NCBI GenBank assembly: GCA_963971305.1 | Contig: OZ020303.1 | Location: 60,574,867 to 60,638,866, forward strand | Reading direction: 5' to 3' | DNA: 64,000 nucleotides | Source: Arcuatula senhousia | Taxonomy: Eukaryota; Mollusca; Bivalvia; Mytilida; Mytilidae | Shown here: positions 23,165 through 35,300 of the stretch, piece by piece | How positions within the stretch are numbered: the first letter of the stretch is position 1 | How the letters are laid out: each line of letters begins with the position of its first letter | The notes under the pieces: generated by a model | Databases searched by the model: none | The model's input: the letters and a program-made list of their open reading frames with translations, nothing else | What the model was told of the DNA's origin: nothing | Translations under genes and position numbers: made by a program

Positions 23165-25640
23165 ATTATAGAATGTAAACACTTGCGGGTACTGGTAAAC
23201 TGAGAAACAAAAAGTAACCAAACGAAACGGAGCTGCACAAAAACAATATCGGTAAAGAAGGAAACGTAAACAGTAAAATTAACAACCAAAATCTGTATTA
23301 AGAAAGGAAACGAAATCAAGCGAAACTGGTAAAAAGGAAAATTGAATCGATTATAGCCGACACCAGTCGTTTTTAGCTCACCTGGACCGAAGGTCCATGT
23401 GAGCTATTACCATCACTTGGCGTCCGTCGTCGTCGTCGTCGTCGTCTGTCTTCTGTCGTCGTCGTCGTCGTCTGTTAACAATTTTTCAAAAATCTTCTCC
23501 TCTGAAACTACCAAACAGAATTTAATGAAACTTGGTATGAATGATCCTTAGGGTGTCCTGCACCAAACTTGTGTTTCAATTTTTGGTCCGTCAAAAAACA
23601 TGGCCACTGTTACTAAAAATAGACCAGGGGGGTCAGACTACTGTTTTTGGCTTGTAAATCAAAAAGTATAAGAGATAGATGAAATCTGATGCCAGCCTAC
23701 TGCTTCAGCATAAAAAGCTCTACAAAAGTCTCCATTTGGTCGAAGTTGTCAGATGATCCCTTATAGGGGTTACAGCCCCTTAAAGGTGAAAAATAGCGTT
23801 TTTGCATGTTTTTGTCCTATAGAATGAAAACTAGTGCAGATAGAGAAAAGCTGTTGCTTGCTTAAATGTTCAGCTCATTAAGCTCTACGAAAGTCTCCAT
23901 AGGGTCGAAGTTGTCAGATTACCCCTTATAGGGGTTACAGCCCCTTTAAGGCGAAAAATAGTGTTTTTGGCCTATAGAATGAAAACTATTGCAAATAGAG
24001 AAAAGCTGTTGCTTGCTTAAATGTTCAGCTCATTTAGCTCTACAAAAGTCTCCAAAAGGTCAAAGTTGTCAGATGATCCCAAATAGGGGTTGCAGCCCCT
24101 TAAAGGTGAAAAATAGCGTTTTTGCATGTTTTTGGCCTATAGAATGAAAACTATTGTAGATAGAGAAAAGTTGTTACTAGCTTAAATGTTCAGCTCAATT
24201 AGCTCTACAAAAATCTCCATAGGGTCAAAGTTGTCATATGACCTCTTATAGGGGTTACAGCCCCTTAAAGGCAAAAATAGTGTTTTTGGCTTAAAGCATG
24301 AAAACTATTGCAGATAGAGAAAAGCTGTTGCTTGCTTAAATGTTCAGCTCATTTAGCTCTACAAAAGTCTCCATAGGGTTGAAGTTGTCTGATAACCCCT
24401 TATAGGGGTTACAGCCCCTTCAAGGCGAAAAATAGTGTTTTTGGCCTAAAGAATGAAAACTATTGCAAATAGAGAAAAGCTGTTGCTTGCTTAAATATTC
24501 AGCTCATTTAGCTCTACAAAAGTCTCCATATGGTCAAAGTTGTCAGATGATCCCTAATGAGGGTTACAGCCCCTTAAAGGTGAAAAATGGTGTTTTTGCA
24601 TGTTTTTGGCCTATAGAATGAAAATTATTGTAGATAGAGAAAAGCTGTTGCTTGCTTAAATGTTCAGCTCATTTAGCTCTACAAAAGTCTCCATAGGGTC
24701 AAAGTTGTCAGATGATCCCTTATAGGGGTTACAGCCCCTTAAAGGCGAAAAATAGTGTTTTTGGCCTATAGAATGAAAACTATTGCAGATAGAGAAAAGC
24801 TGTTGCTTGCTTAAATGTTCAGCTCATTTAGCTCTACAAAAGTCTCCATAGGGTCAAAGTTGTGAGATGACCCCTTATAGGGGTTACAGTTCTTAAAGGC
24901 GAAAAATAGTGTTTTTGGCCTAAAGAATGAAAACTATTGCAAATAGAGAAAAGCTGTTGCTTGCTTAAATATTCAGCTCATTTAGCTCTACAAAAGTCTC
25001 CATATGGTCAAAGTTGTCAGATGATCCCTAATGAGGGTTACAGCCCCTTAAAGGTGAAAAATGGTGTTTTTGCATGTTTTTGGCCTATAGAATGAAAATT
25101 ATTGTTGATAGAGAAAAGCTGTTGCTTGCTTAAATGTTCAGCTCATTTAGCTCTACAAAAGTCTCCATAGGGTCAAAGTTGTCAGATGATCCCTTATAGG
25201 GGTTACAGCCCCTTAAAGGCGAAAAATAGTGTTTTTGGCCTATAGAATGAAACTATTGCAAATAGAAAAAAGCTGTTGCTTGCTTAAATGTTCAGCTCAT
25301 TTAGCTCTACAAAAGTCTCCATAGGGTTGAAGTTGTCTGATAACCTCTTATAGGGGTTACAGCCCCTTAAAAGTTGAATAATAGTGTTTTTGATTATTTA
25401 GAATGAAAACTATTGCAGATAGAGAAAAGCTTTTTCATTCAGCTCATTTAGCTATACATAAGTCTTCATAGGGTTGACATCAAGACCAGGTGAGCGATTC
25501 AGGCTCCTGGGAGCCTCTTGTTCTTAATTTACCGATTTCGTTTTCTCTTCGCCTCGTTTGGTTACATTTCGTTTCTCAGTTTAACAGTACCCAGTTTACC
25601 AAATGTAAATATTTATGATGGACAATACTTAATCAAAGCG
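23165..25640. repeat. Inverted repeat flanking the element at 23373-25522
   Basis: GGTACTGGTAAACTGAGAAAC and AAGTAACCAAACGA near 23189-23226 reappear inverted at about 25548-25600 (CGTTTGGTTACATTTCGTTTC, then TCAGTTTAACAGTACC). The arms are imperfect. The element at 23373-25522 appears to have inserted inside an older palindromic repeat. Confidence 0.5.
23373..25522 (+). mobile_element. Non-autonomous element C, AGCTCACCTGGACC family
   Basis: The hairpin head AGCTCACCTGGACC-GAA-GGTCCATGTGAGCT is followed by a long (GTC)n block (about 23422-23473). After a unique lead (CTTGGTATGAATGATCC) come about ten units of roughly 150-160 bp with GGGGTTACAGCCCCTTAAAG and GTTGCTTGCTTAAATGTTCAGC. A three-unit block is duplicated: the variant CCCTAATGAGGG occurs near 24555 and again 480 bp later. 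The end is AGGTGAGCGATTCAGG, hairpin GGCTCCTGGGAGCC and CTTGTT (25517-25522). Head and tail match elements A and B, but the body is different. Confidence 0.85.
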
Positions 25641-25741
25641 AATAATTAAAATAAGATTATTTTATAGAAAACTGCAAAACATTGAGTTTTTATGTTGGTA
25701 AAGGAAAGTTTTAGATAGTATATTTTTAATATATGTACTTT

Positions 25742-27587
25742 TTAGCTCACCTGGACCGAAGGTCCATGTGAGCTATTACCATCACTTGGCGTCCGTCGTC
25801 GTCGTCTGTCGTCGTCGTCGTCTGTCGTCGTCTGTCGTCGTCGTCTGTTAACAATTTTTCAAAAATCTTCTCCTCTGAAACTACCAAACAGAATTTAATG
25901 AAACTTGGTATGAATGATCCTTAGGGTGTCCTGCACCAAACTTGTGTTTTGATTTTTGATCCGTTAAAAAACATGGCCGCCGTTACTAAAAATAGACTAG
26001 GGGGGTCAGACTACTGTTTTTGGCTTATAAATCAAAAAGTAAAAGAGATAGAGAAAATCTGAGGCCACGCTACTGATTCAGCATCAAAAGCTCTACAAAA
26101 GTCTCCATTTGGTCAAAGTTGTCAGATGACCCCTTATAGGGGTTACGGCCCCTTAAAGGTGAAAAATAGCATTTTTTCATGTTTTTGGCCTACAGAATGA
26201 AAACTATTGCAGATAGAGATTAGCTGTTGCTTGCTTAAATGTTCAGCTCATTTAACTCTACAAAAGTCTCCATAGGGTCGAAGTTGTCAGATGACCCCTT
26301 ATAGGGGTTACGGCCCCTTAAAGGTGAAAAATAGCCATTTTTCATGTTTTTGGCCTACAGAATGAAAACTATTGCACATAGAGATTAGCTGTTGCTTGCT
26401 TAAATGTTAAGCTCATTTAGCTCTACGAAAGTCTCCATAGGATCAAAGTTGTCAGATAACCCCTTTTAGGGGTTATGGCCCCTGAAAAATGGCATTTTTT
26501 CATGTTTTTGGCCTACAGAATGAAAACTATTGCAGATAGAGATTAGCTGTTGCTTGCTTAAATGTTCAGCTCATTGAGCTCTACAAAATTCTCCATAGGG
26601 TCGAAGTTGTCAGATGACCCCTTATAGGGTTACGGCCCCTGAAAAATAGGGATTTTTCATGTTTTTGTCCTACAGAATGAAAACTATTGCAGATAGAGAT
26701 TAGCTGTTGCTTGCTTAAATGTTCAGCTCATTGAGCTCTACAAAATTCTCCATAGGGTCGAAGTTGTCAGATGACCCCTTATAGGGTTACGGCCCCTGAA
26801 AAATAGGGATTTTTCATGTTTTTGTCCTACAGAATGAAAACTATTGCAGATAGAGATTAGCTGTTGCTTGCTTAAATGTTCAGCTCATTTAGCTCTACAA
26901 AATTCTCCATAGGGTCGAAGTTGTCAGATGACTCCTTATAGGGGTTACGGCCCATGAAAAATAGCGATTTTTCATGTTTTTGTCCTACAGAATGAAAACT
27001 ATTGCAGATAGAGATTAGCTGTTGCTTGCTTAAATATTCAGCTCATTTAGCTCTACAAAATTCTCCATAGGGTCGAAGTTGTCAGATGACCCCTTATAGG
27101 GGTTACGGCCCCTGAAAAATAGCCATTTTTCATGTTTTTGGCCTACAGAATGAAAACTATTGCAGATAGAGATTAGCTGTTGCTTGCTTAAATGTTCAGC
27201 TCATTTAGCTCTACAAAATTCTCCATAGGGTCGAAGTTGTCAGATGACCCCTTATAGGGGTTACGGCCCCTGAAAAAAGCGATTTTTCATGTTTTTGGCC
27301 AACAGAATGAAAACTATTGCAGATAGAGATTAGCTGTTGCTTGCTTAAATGTTCAGCTCATTTAGCTCTACAAAAGTCTCCATAGGGTTGAAGTTGTCAG
27401 ATGACTCCTTATAGGGGTTATGGCCCCTTATAGGTGAAAAATGGTGTTTTTGGCCTATAGAATGAAAACTATTGCAGGTAGAGAAAAGCTGTTGCTTGCT
27501 TAAATGTTCAGCTCATTTAGCTCTACAAAAGTACAGGGTCAACATCAAGACCAGGTGAGCGATTCAGGCTCCTGGGAGCCTCTTGTT
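25742..27587 (+). mobile_element. Non-autonomous element D, AGCTCACCTGGACC family
   Basis: Same head, (GTC/CTG)n block, lead and tail as element C, only about 220 bp further on. About ten units of 145-160 bp follow; most use GGGGTTACGGCCCC and AGAGATTAGCTGTTGC where C uses TACAGCCCC and AGAGAAAAGCTGTTGC. So the arrays have homogenised separately. The end is the hairpin GGCTCCTGGGAGCC and CTTGTT (27582-27587). Confidence 0.85.
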
Positions 27588-28142
27588 ATTCAATGTAAAA
27601 AATTGCGAAATTGATAGGTTCTATGTCTTTAATACAAATTTCTTCATACGAGTTACATGGAAATTTGCCATGCATAACCCAAATACAGTTTTTAAAATCT
27701 ATTATTTATGAAATTTATCCCCAAAACTAAAATAAAAATGGTATCTTTTGTGTAGAATTTTTGGACTGTGACAAGTCAATTTGACATTAGAAAATATTAA
27801 AAAGATATTTTTAGACAGAAGTAATTTATTTTAAAAGATCTAAATGATTTATATGATTTTTCATGATTCATTCTTGTACAGTTAGCATGCTAAATGGTTT
27901 TATGAAATATTCATTTTTACAGAAATAAGGACAAAATTTTAATTTTAATGGTAGTTATAGATTTTTATTTGATAAAGTTATTTTTAAAAAATATTAAAAA
28001 GATATTTCATTTGGACCATGACTTGCTATGATGTTGTTTTATTACCTTAAAATGGGTGAGATTTATGACTTGACGTTGGTTATAGATATTGAAAGAGACA
28101 ATTTGCTTCCTTTATTTTAAACATCTTTGTTAAGATGCTTTT
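27588..28142. other. Intronic DNA; no exon seen
   Basis: AT-rich. GATAGGTTCTATGTCTTTAA near 27615 is the inverse of the flank just right of the foldback element (about 22979-22998), hinting at a wider dispersed repeat. Confidence 0.4.
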
Positions 28143-28322
28143 TTGGCCAGATTGCACACAGTGAAATATTTTTGTAACAGTTTTCTCAGTAAGTCACTTG
28201 ATATTTGGTTTACAGCATCAGGGTTGGGTACCGTATCGTAGGACTTGATTTCTGGTTTCTTCACCTACTTCCTGTATAACATAATCCAGCCATTTTTGAC
28301 GGGACAGATTTAAAAAAAAATT
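28143..28322 (+). mobile_element. GGCCGGATTTC family, copy 2, decayed
   Basis: TTTTGGCCAGATTGCACACAG, TTGATATTTGGTTTACAGC, CCTACTTCCTGTATAAC and TAATCCAGCC align with the copy at 20267-20514. The 3' end is lost in an A-rich tract. Confidence 0.55.
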
Positions 28323-29366
28323 GGAAAGTATACATGTTATTGAAAAAATATTAATAATATTCTTATTATACTGTCCATTATTTTTTTGTGCTGCTGACAA
28401 AAGGTCGCTCTTCAAACAAAAAAACATTAACAGCAGATCCAAATTAACCCTTTTTGATACTTTGTATTTCTGTATAACTTTTAAGTTAAACCAACTATTC
28501 CATACTATTTGACAAATGTAAAGCATGTAAGTAAACAGTAGGTCAAAATATTGATGCATAAATAAGTGCATTGTGTGCCACCCACATATACAAACGACAT
28601 TAAAAACACTATATTTACCACAATTTCAGACCACAATTGATGCATATGATAATATTTTTTGGTATAATGGGAAAGGTAAATTTTGATATTTGAGGGAAAT
28701 TTACTTAGGTCTTTGAACTTGTGTTCATTTATCTTCTTCCGTGCTTAGTACTTCTTATACATTTTCAAGCTTCAAATGATATGTAAAAGGAATTGGGAAA
28801 TCCCTATTTATTTTTTTATTTGTTGTTCTCCATTTCAAATACAACACTGAAATGAGAAAAAATATGTACATGTACTCAAGTTGAAGCAATATCCAAGAAA
28901 ACTTTCCGTTAAGGGTAACCAATAGTATTTAAATCATACAAATTAAGATATTGATGAAATTTGAGAATCTTTATGTGACGATGTGCTGCTGTTTTACAAG
29001 TGATTAAGTATAGCAGTTGCCAGATTGAGTATTGGTACCTTCATCCTTACAGAAATACTCAGTATATTCATCACACTTTATCTGTAACCTGTACTCAAAG
29101 AGCAACAGCATTCAAAAATGCAAAACATACATTTTCAATGTTACCCACTTGTTGTGGCACCCAGGACACTACCTGTTACTCCCTATAGAAGCCTGGCCCC
29201 GGTGTCAGTGTCCTCTGTGTCAAGTCAAACACCGATCGTAAAGGTAACATCTACATGTACGTTCCCTGATGGTATAAAGGTCAAGCTTTGACCTCTGTAT
29301 TTCTATATGTCCTACAGTATTATTGGTACATAATTAATACTGTCATAGATCATAGCTATAGGATAT
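28323..29366. other. Intronic DNA up to the LTR element
   Basis: Overlapping open frames on both strands (28218-28571 and 28321-28512) have low-complexity hydrophobic content and no splice context; I do not call them genes. The four bases before 29367 are ATAT, the left target duplication. Confidence 0.5.
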
Positions 29367-30707
29367 TGTGGCAAAGTGAGAAATCAAAATAGTTTTTTTT
29401 TTAATTCTTAATTCATATTGTAACGTAGTTTTGAAGTTGTACATTTTGTTGTATTTTTAGAGAATGCCATTGAGACCACCCCCCTTCTATATCAATCAGT
29501 GTGTTGAATTTTTAACTTGTAACTCGCTATGTAAATGCTTAACGTGATTCTCAGTTACCTTGCTTTCGCCGGATTTCATAAAATGAATAACATAGTTTAT
29601 TTTTATAAAAATTCCACCCCTTTACTTTTATAAGTAAGGGCGCCGCCATATTTGTTTATTTATTTACACTCTGTCAGATCCCCGGATGTAGTACCGTTAG
29701 GGTGCAAATTGTGTCGAATGACGTCATTTTTACGGTACTTTGCGTATTTTGTGTCGGACACACTGAAATTGTGTCATTTGGAAATAAAAACGAATTACAA
29801 CTCCACTCGTATCCAGTCTTGTTCCTGGGTTAGCAGTTTATAGGTTTTCCTATCCTCCCGTCGGAGACTATTTTGATTGAAAGGTTAGCGCCGATTTCAT
29901 CTTTTGGTTAGATTTTTGGGTTGATTTCTAAAGCGATACGAGTATCAGATTTTAAAGTAAAGGGTTTTCAAAGAAGGGGTTTCACTCTTGTAGTTACAAT
30001 TTCCGTCTAGTTGTTCAGTAGATTAAATTTCATGCTTGTTTTCGTTCCTAGAAAAGTACGTCGTTCTTGAGAATTAAAGTAAAGTTAGTGTTTTCTCTTT
30101 TTGTCTTTATATATTTAAATTGTAAGGGTATTCTTTTCTGTTAAACGTAGCTAGACTTTTAGTGTTCAAGTTAAGTTGTAGTCAGTTGATTATTTGTACG
30201 TTATATATTTTGTCCCCTTCCAGTATAATTCCTTTGAAAGCTGACAGGTGCCCCTCCCCCTTTTTGCGACGACCGCGGGTAGCTGAGAAGTATCCGGCAT
30301 TTTTCTTTTCGCTTTGCGGACTTTTCGCTGTGTATTACCAGTTATTTTTCTAAGTATTCCTGCTGTTGTTATTCAAGTAATTTGTCTTGTTGAAGTTATT
30401 AGATATTTATTGTAACAAAGAATATTTATTCAAACTTGTTATTTGTTTTTATGATTGTATGAGAAGTTGAAAAGAAATCTATAAATAGTCTGTCTAATTT
30501 GATATAGTTGTTTGTCTTTATTACCCCTAGAGTTTATTAAAGGTCAACCCGAAGCCCTTACTGTCCTCCCCCATTCCCCATACATAAACAAACAAGACTC
30601 ATCAGAATAAGCTGTCAAACTTAGTCAAAGGTGTTCCCGAAGTATTAGAGACGCTATATTGAGTGTTAAAACTCAACGCTACCAGCCCCACCCCCCGGCA
30701 CGTTACA
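29367..30707 (+). repeat. Element 1, 5' LTR (1341 bp)
   Basis: Starts TG, ends CA. A TATAAATAG (30480-30488) and an ATTAAA (about 30535) in the last 230 bp could be the core promoter and poly(A) signal, which would leave a U3 of more than 1.1 kb. Two 63-codon open frames occur in both LTRs and are not convincing genes. Confidence 0.95.
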
Positions 30708-30710
30708 TTT

Positions 30711-30728
30711 TGGTGGCAGCGGTGGGAT
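30711..30728 (+). other. Element 1 primer binding site (tRNA-Leu type)
   Basis: TGGTGGCAGCGGTGGGAT begins three bases after the LTR. It is complementary over 18 bases to the 3' end, with CCA, of animal tRNA-Leu(AAG/UAG) as I remember that tRNA. Confidence 0.8.
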
Positions 30729-30782
30729 CTATATTTTTCTTAGAATAGCAGAGCCTGCAGGTGCCTAGTGACATATTTCATC

Positions 30783-32345
30783 ATGTCAGGAAGTGACGAC
30801 GAATACAGTTTGGCAGTTGAGCGGGAAGAAGAGGTGTGTGATGCCGAAGAGGAGCCTTTGATTACGTCGTGGAAGTCTACCCCAGGACCAAGACTCCCCG
30901 TATCTGCACCAGCTTCATTTGTCAACTCAAGCCCATCCGGAGAAGTACAGATACGGGTGAAGAACGGTACTCTAAGTTGTCAAGGATTAGAAAACCAGAG
31001 CAGTAAAGAAAATCCGGTAAACAGAGATAAGCGAATTTTGAATGTAGAATACTCAGGGGAACCTTCTGGCGGGGCGGTCTCAGGTTATAGAGCCGCAGCT
31101 GATTCAGACTTTAGAAATCAAGCTGTTAATCAGCAGGAGTCTCATGGAAGAGGAGATTTGGTACAGGGTTTTTATTTAGATCCTTCTGAAAATAGAAAAT
31201 CAAAAAACCTGTCTTTATGCAGACATAAAGAATCTTACTCAGTTTCAGGTTCTACCAAAAATCGAACTGATACCGAGGGTAATCGAGATGGGCAGTATAT
31301 CTCGAGGGGAACAGATGTACCATTCGCGGTGCCATCCGGAGGCACGCGGGAAATTCCATGGACAGTCCGCACTGGTATTGAAAATCCCGGTGAATACCCT
31401 GGCCAGGTACGGGAGTTTTCAAGGAATATACCAGGGTTAGGGGACGAATTCGATTATAGAAATAATCGGGGGTTTAGCCGAGGTTCCATTAATGAAAATT
31501 CTGAGTACGTTAGAGCTGAGAGAAGCATATGTAATACCGGACTATCGAATGCGAAGGGAAATAAGAAGGCGGCAACTTATGACGGGTTGACAAGTTGGCA
31601 AGATTATTTGGTACATTTCGAGATGATAGCAGAAATAAATAGATGGGACGAATACACTAAAGCTTTGGAATTGGCGACTTGTCTTAGAGGGTCAGCGCAG
31701 GCAGTTTTAAGTGATCTGAGACCAGATTTAAGGAGGAGCTATAAACACCTTGTCTCCGCGATCGCTTCGAGATTTCAGCCGGATAATCAGGCAGAGCTAT
31801 ATCGTGCACAAATGAAAGGCAAGAGCCGAGAGAAAGGCCAGACTTTACCGGAGCTAGCACAAGACGTAAAAAGGTTGACAAGGCTTGCATATCCAACGGC
31901 ACCGGTTGAAGTCCGTGAGCAGTTAGCTCGTGATTGTTTCATAGACTCATTGAACGACGCGGGTTTAGAATGGGCTATTTTCCAAGGTAAACCAATGTCG
32001 ATAGACGATAGTGTTAGGATAGGTTTGGAATACGAAGCTTTTACAGCGGGCCACAAAAGACGGTTCAACGGTAGAGCTGCAGTTAGAATGCAGTCCGAGG
32101 TTTTAGATACAGATGAGTCCGATATAGAATTGAGCGACATAATTGACAGGATCGCAAAGATTGAAGGTAAACAGTTGGACCAAAAACCTCGTAGTAAGGC
32201 AGATGAGGCATGTTTTTTCTGTGGAATAAAGGGACATTTCAAGCGCGATTGTAAGAAATGGTTGCAGATGAAACGCAATGCAGCTGGTAACCAAAACTGG
32301 ACAAAAACATCAAAGCAAGACACGAAGCAGTCGGGAAACTATTAG
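30783..32345 (+). CDS. gag: Element 1 Gag
   Basis: 520 codons from the ATG at 30783 (MSGSDDEYS); an upstream in-frame GTG is less likely. The first 260 residues are polar and low in complexity. A capsid-like retrotransposon Gag core follows (about 31563-32045), with YDGLTSWQDYLVHFEMIAE, LATCLRGSAQAVL and a helical stretch to WAIFQGKP. One zinc knuckle, CFFCGIKGHFKRDC (CCHC, 32211-32252), lies near the C-terminus. Gag should assemble the particle and bind the element RNA. It overlaps the open pol frame for 55 bases (32291-32345). Confidence 0.93.
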   Translation: MSGSDDEYSLAVEREEEVCDAEEEPLITSWKSTPGPRLPVSAPASFVNSSPSGEVQIRVKNGTLSCQGLENQSSKENPVNRDKRILNVEYSGEPSGGAVSGYRAAADSDFRNQAVNQQESHGRGDLVQGFYLDPSENRKSKNLSLCRHKESYSVSGSTKNRTDTEGNRDGQYISRGTDVPFAVPSGGTREIPWTVRTGIENPGEYPGQVREFSRNIPGLGDEFDYRNNRGFSRGSINENSEYVRAERSICNTGLSNAKGNKKAATYDGLTSWQDYLVHFEMIAEINRWDEYTKALELATCLRGSAQAVLSDLRPDLRRSYKHLVSAIASRFQPDNQAELYRAQMKGKSREKGQTLPELAQDVKRLTRLAYPTAPVEVREQLARDCFIDSLNDAGLEWAIFQGKPMSIDDSVRIGLEYEAFTAGHKRRFNGRAAVRMQSEVLDTDESDIELSDIIDRIAKIEGKQLDQKPRSKADEACFFCGIKGHFKRDCKKWLQMKRNAAGNQNWTKTSKQDTKQSGNY

Positions 32346-35300
32346 AGGCTGGAGGAATCGGTCCTCCTTCGGCCAATTATAGTTTACATAATGGACCGGA
32401 AAATTTATTTAAGATAGAGGCAGGTAATCATGATAGTTTGTATTTAAAATTACAGATAAATGGTATAAAAACCAATTGTTTAATAGATACAGGTTCGACG
32501 TTGTGTGTTATCCATGTCAGAAAATTTCTTGCTATACGGGAATCACAGAGGCCAACTATAATAAGAGAAGGTATTAGCTTAAGGTTAGCAGATGGTAAAG
32601 TTGTAAAAACACTAGGACAAGCAGATTTCCAGATTACAGTAAATGGTAAAACATTACAGCAAACTTTCGTAGTTGCTGATATAGATGCCCCTGCCATATT
32701 AGGGTATAATTTTCTTTATGATAATAAATGTCAGTTAGATATAGCAAACTGTAAAATGTTTATTAATGGTATGGTAGTTGAGTGTATAAATGAAAGCCGA
32801 ATGGCGAGTATTTTTAGGATCGCGGCCGCGGAAACGTTTACGGTACCCGCGTTTTCAGAGACTGTTGTGATGAGCAAAGTCGTTGGGGACTCGTCACATA
32901 TGGTTGATGGGATGGTTGAGCCTTTAGCAGAAGGGAGTACTAATGACATTTTAGTAGCTAAGGCGCTAGTAGACCCCAGCAGCGGAAATGTTCCAATAAG
33001 GATTGCAAACCCTTCTGGTCATGAACTTACAATTTATAAGAATACAAACCTGGCCAAATGTGAACGGTATGCCGAAAACTGGGACCAAGATGAGGCTCAA
33101 TATAAACTTGCTGCTATAGCGACGGACAGTCCGTCGACTAAAGGTAATGATGAGCTACCAGAACATCTGGGCGACTTGTTTACAACTAATAGCAAGCATT
33201 TGACTCCCGAACAGAAAAAGTCTTTCCGGGAAATGCTAATTCGACAGGAAAGGGCGTTTGCAAAATCAAAGGATGATCTAGGCAGCACAAACCTTGTAAA
33301 GCATAAAATTGATACCGGAAATGCAATACCGATCAAGCAGAATCCGAGACGACTTCCATTATCAAAGCAAGAGGTAGCTGACCGTGAAGTGAAACGTATG
33401 CTTGATATGGGTGTAATTGAACCTAGCACAAGTCCGTGGTCTTCACCCATAGTTATGGTTCCTAAAAGTAACGGGGTAAGATTTTGCATCGACTACCGGA
33501 GGTTGAATAATGTTACTAAGAAGGATTGTTTTCCCCTACCCCGCATTGATGACTGTTTAGATGCTTTAAGGGGTTCCAAGTTATTTTCAACCATTGATTT
33601 GCAAAGTGGCTACTGGCAGGTGCAGATGGACTCCGATACAGACAGAGAAAAGACTGCTTTTGCCACTAAGCGAGGTTTATTTCAGTTTAAGTCAATGCCC
33701 TTTGGTCTTTGTAATGCGGGAGCTTGTTTTGAAAGACTGATGGAGTGTGTTTTAGCCGGACTAAACTGGCAGATCTGTCTGCTATACCTGGATGATGTAA
33801 TTATCTTTTCAGACAATTTTGAAAGTCACCTAGGGCGGTTAGAGGCAGTGATCAGTAAAATCCAGGATGCTGGACTTAAAATATCCCCAAAGAAATGCTC
33901 CTTTTTCCGGGAGGAAGTAAGGTTCCTTGGACACGTTGTTTCCGAGGAAGGTATTGCAACCGATCCAGAGAAGATTAGCGCAGTTGCCGATTGGCCAGTG
34001 CCCAGGTGTGTTCGTGATGTTCGCAGTTTCCTAGGGACCTGTTCGTACTACCGGAAATATATACGAGGTTTTTCGGATATTGCTCGCAGCCTCCATAAAC
34101 TAACCGAAAAGGAAACCGACTTCAAATGGACCAATGAGTGCCAGGCCTCCTTCCAAAAATTGAAAGAGTGCTTGACATCTGCTCCTGTCCTAAGGTATCC
34201 TGATATGTCTAAACCTTTTATTTTAGACTGCGATGCCAGTGGTTACGGAATTGGCAGTGTACTTTCGCAGGTCCATGATACTGGCGAGCATGTAGTAGCC
34301 TATTACAGCAAAAGTCTAAGTAAAACAGAGAGGCAGTACTGTGTCACTAGGCGTGAACTCCTGGCTATTGTGAGTTCCGTAAAACATTTTCATCACTACT
34401 TGTATGGTACAAAGTTTTTGGTTAGGACAGATCACGGAGCATTACGCTGGCTGCTGAACTTCAAAAATCCAGAAGGGCAAATGGCCAGGTGGCTAGAAAT
34501 ATTATCATCCTACGATTTTGATATCCAACATAGATTGGGCAGACAGCATGGCAATGCAGATGGTTTGTCAAGACGCCCGTGCTATGATTGCCGGCACTGT
34601 GATCGACAGGACAATAAGGACGTAGACCCTACAGAAGAAATAACGGAATATCTCAGAGCAGTTAAAAGAGTAAAACCACCGAAGGAGGTTGGAGAAGAAG
34701 AGGAAGTAGAACAAAACAGTCCATCTAGTGGTTGGTTGACGGGAAAATCCAGGTCTGAAATACAGGCAGCACAATTTGCTGATAATGAAATCAGTGTCAT
34801 TTTAAACTACAAGGCAAAAGACGACAACAAACCAAACTGGCATGACGTTTCTCCAGACAGTCCTCAAATCAAGACTTACCTGGCGCAATGGAACCAGCTA
34901 AAAGTCATAGAAGGAATCCTTTACAGGGAATGGATTTCGACTACAGGTGACACAGTTTGTCAGTTAGTATTGCCGACATGTTGGAGGGAACCAGTTTTAA
35001 AAATGCTTCATGACGATCCAGCAGGGGGACACTTCGGCATCCGGAGAACAATGGCTAGGGTTTCCAGCAGGTTTTATTGGGCTGGTTACCATGACTTCAT
35101 CGAAAATTGGTGTCGGTGCTGTCATGTATGCTATTCTAGGAAGGGTCCTCCACAACGTACCAGAGGAGCAATGAAACAGTATGTTGTTGGAGCACCGCTA
35201 GAACGGGTTGCTATAGATATCCTAGGACCGTTACCTGAGACTAGGAGAGGAAATAAATATATATTGGTTTTGACCGATTATTTTAGTCGTTGGGCTGAAG

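Noticed and set aside
23420..27540. CRISPR-like look of regular repeats
   Set aside because: Units of 145-160 bp are contiguous without unique spacers, have a transposon head and tail and lie in an animal genome.
28218..28571. 117-codon minus-strand open frame
   Set aside because: Phe/Leu/Ile-rich translation of AT-rich DNA, opposed by another open frame; no domain.
29652..29843. 63-codon frame present in both LTRs of element 1 (also 37743-37934)
   Set aside because: Present twice only because the LTRs are identical; no recognisable product.
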